Made by a program: the position numbers and the translations under genes
DNA from: Phycisphaerales bacterium
GTDB taxonomy: Bacteria > Planctomycetota > Phycisphaerae > UBA1845 > Fen-1342
NCBI GenBank assembly: GCA_016795025.1
Contig: JAEUIR010000019.1
Coordinates: 1 to 34,713 of the forward strand
Reading direction: 5' to 3'
Length of the DNA: 34,713 nucleotides
Notes under the pieces: model-generated
Told to the model about the DNA's origin: nothing
The model's database searches: none
Seen by the model: the letters and a program-made list of their open reading frames with translations, nothing else
Shown here: positions 33,233 to 34,713 of the stretch, piece by piece
Layout of the letters: each line of letters opens with the position of its first letter
How positions within the stretch are numbered: the stretch's first letter is position 1

Positions 33233-34377
33233 GCCGGGCCTCCCGCCAAATACCCACGCGCCGCTCGCGCCGGCGTGAATGCGTGCAATAACCATCCCAT
33301 GTGATACGGCCGCGTTTCCCAATCGATCAGCCCCGGCGGAAAAATCGCATCCAGCGCGGAGACTCGCCAGCCTTGTACCGCGCGTGTCGTGGCGGCGCGG
33401 ATTTTTCGAACAAGCTTATTTGGCTCACGGCGCGCGATTTTTCGCCAGATTACGTCATGACGCGAGTCGATTAACGACCCGCCGTTCAACTCCGGCGAAG
33501 ATTCGAGCCAGTTCAAGCCGCGCTGAATCTCATGCGAGTGGTCGCGGCCGCCAGCTTCAGCCAGCGTCAGCAGCGCCATCGGCGCCATGGCATCCTGATG
33601 AACAGCGTATACAGGATAATTCTCGATTACCGCGCCGGTGCGATAGTCATAATGCCACCACCATTGGCCGGCTGCACCCATTCGCTCGCAGATCAGGTCG
33701 GCGCACGCGTCCGCCGCCCGCAAAGACGGGATATCACCGCTAGTTGCGTGATAGTGCGAAAGCGCCTGTATCGGATACACCAGGTCGGCGAAGCACGACA
33801 CGTGGCCGCGCAGGCCGCCAGGCGCGCCGAGGCGATGCGGGAACGCCCGAGCCTTCAGTGAAAAGCCACCAAGCAAGCGCGCGGCCGAATCGTCTCGCTG
33901 CTTCTTCGGCGCGTTGGTGTCCAGCGACAACGCCGTCACCACCCAGGACAATTCGACTGTGTAAGGTTGAGCTTCTTGAGCAAGCAATTTCAGCACACGG
34001 TCGCGCGACTCCGCTACGCCGGCATTCTCAGTCGCCACCGCCGCCCAGTGAATTAGCGCGGCGTCGCCGAGATTTTTCGTGACGTCCGCGGATTTCACGA
34101 GATGGTCAACAAGGTGCGTCAACGTCGCGCCATGCAATGCGCCGGACGCCGTTTCCGGCTCTTCGCTGGCCAACCCGATCGCCGTGATCGCCGTGTATCG
34201 AAGGCTCTCCCCTTCAAGACGAACTTCCTCTCCCATCTTCCGCAGGCACCAGCCAAAGCGGTTCACCTCCGGGCGATACATGCGCGGCAGGCTGCGCAGC
34301 GCGATGCCTCGCATGCGCTCGATCAGTGGCGCTGCGATTGGCGATGTTTCAATGCCTTTCTCCACGGTTAACGACAC
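33229..34377 (-). CDS. unknown mainly helical protein of the polysaccharide operon
   Basis: A protein of 382 residues that I do not recognise. It has no signal peptide or clear membrane helix. Its sequence is helix-rich with repeated patterns of about 45-55 residues. The most conserved-looking stretch is WWWHYDYRTGAVIENYPVYAVHQDAMAPM (near 235-265; quoted here in parts only as WWWHYDYRTG and YPVYAVHQD), with many aromatic residues and an acidic His-Gln-Asp, as in the active-site groove of alpha/alpha-toroid glycan enzymes. That link is a guess from composition. The GTG at 34377 overlaps the end of the sugar phosphotransferase gene by 10 bp with GGGAGG just before; a GTG four codons later is possible. 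Being second in the operon, it may modify or bind the glycan or its precursor. Confidence 0.7.
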   Translation of the reverse strand: MSLTVEKGIETSPIAAPLIERMRGIALRSLPRMYRPEVNRFGWCLRKMGEEVRLEGESLRYTAITAIGLASEEPETASGALHGATLTHLVDHLVKSADVTKNLGDAALIHWAAVATENAGVAESRDRVLKLLAQEAQPYTVELSWVVTALSLDTNAPKKQRDDSAARLLGGFSLKARAFPHRLGAPGGLRGHVSCFADLVYPIQALSHYHATSGDIPSLRAADACADLICERMGAAGQWWWHYDYRTGAVIENYPVYAVHQDAMAPMALLTLAEAGGRDHSHEIQRGLNWLESSPELNGGSLIDSRHDVIWRKIARREPNKLVRKIRAATTRAVQGWRVSALDAIFPPGLIDWETRPYHMGWLLHAFTPARAARGYLAGGPA

Positions 34378-34713
34378 GCCGCCTCCCGGACATCTGGCCA
34401 TGTCGTAAGAATCGGAACATCCACCAAGCGCGGCGGCGTAACAAATTGATCGTGATAGCCTGGAATGATGCGGTCCAGCGAAACGGCTTTGCGCCCCCCC
34501 AGAGTCAGGATGGTCGCGATGATAATGCGCAGGTCCAGCAAGGGCGACATATGACGCACGTACGCGATGTCGTACGAGATCCACTGATGAAAGTCGCTCG
34601 AATCGCGATTGCTGCGGCACACCTGCCATAGCCCTGTGATGCCGGGCCGCACCGACAGCCGCGCCTCGCGCCATTCAACGCAAACCTGGTTCTCGCGAAA
34701 CGGCGACGGACGC
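34368..34713 (-). CDS. polyprenyl-phosphate sugar-1-phosphate transferase, C-terminal part (cut by window edge)
   Basis: The last 114 residues of a bacterial sugar transferase (WcaJ/ExoY/PglC-type) that transfers a sugar phosphate to undecaprenyl phosphate and so starts repeat-unit assembly. The frame is open to the window end and reads RPSPFRENQ, then EWREARLSVRPGITGLWQV, DIAYVRHMSPLLDL and RIIIATILTL, which is the conserved C-terminal half of this family including RPG-x-TG. The start lies beyond position 34713. It ends in TAA at 34368-34370, overlapping the next gene by 10 bp. An internal GTG at 34652 is not the start, as the homologous region continues upstream of it. It is the first visible gene of the large operon; more genes may precede it. 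Confidence 0.9.
   Translation of the reverse strand, partial: RPSPFRENQVCVEWREARLSVRPGITGLWQVCRSNRDSSDFHQWISYDIAYVRHMSPLLDLRIIIATILTLGGRKAVSLDRIIPGYHDQFVTPPRLVDVPILTTWPDVREAACR

Overview
The window is GC-rich DNA from what looks like a Gram-negative bacterium. A planctomycete, perhaps from the Phycisphaerae side, is my best guess. The reasons are a CxxCGYDL...CxxCG zinc ribbon inside a polytopic membrane protein (1134-1070 region, minus), which I associate with planctomycetes, Kdo synthesis (kdsA fragment), an MlaE-type permease, and the style of the polysaccharide cluster. This assignment is inference and was not checked by any search. Genes are tightly packed: no gap exceeds about 185 bp, and I see no tRNA, rRNA, CRISPR array, insertion sequence or prophage gene.

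Left part (1-4015). A minus-strand pair holds the start of kdsA, cut by the window edge, behind a 545-residue zinc-ribbon/Yip1-like membrane protein. Upstream of it lies a small Nudix-like gene with an altered catalytic box. A divergent NAD-dependent sugar epimerase/dehydratase (+) and a small one-helix membrane protein (-) follow.

Plus-strand block (4159-12165). One MacB/LolD-type ATPase gene is followed by four FtsX-like permease genes. They are two different permease types arranged A-B-A'-B', as if a permease pair had been duplicated in tandem behind a single ATPase. Then come an orphan MlaE-like permease and a membrane glycosyltransferase of the PMT/ArnT type. The block meets the next one head to head at 12165/12174.

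Minus-strand block (34713 down to 12174, 18 genes). This is one long surface-polysaccharide operon. It runs from the end of a polyprenyl-phosphate sugar-1-phosphate transferase (initiation), through an unknown helical protein, a WecG/TagA-type glycosyltransferase, a short UDP-sugar dehydrogenase, GT4 glycosyltransferases, two CapK/PaaK-like adenylate-forming domains, a two-domain oxidoreductase, a hexapeptide acetyltransferase, a methyltransferase, an AsnB-type amidotransferase, a Wzy/WaaL-like ligase/polymerase, a sulfotransferase, a Wzx-like flippase and two more methyltransferases, to a last GT4. With the starts chosen here, ten of 17 junctions overlap, seven of them by 4 bp, so translation is probably coupled. 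The content predicts a lipid-linked repeat unit that is flipped, polymerised or ligated, and decorated with acidic sugar, sulfate, acetyl, methyl and perhaps amide groups.

The most striking point is at 24871-30258. A CapK-like gene and a GT4 gene of an unusual subfamily sit beside a 909-residue protein that fuses the same two activities (GT4 + CapK-like). This looks like a duplicated two-protein module, fused in one copy and split in the other.
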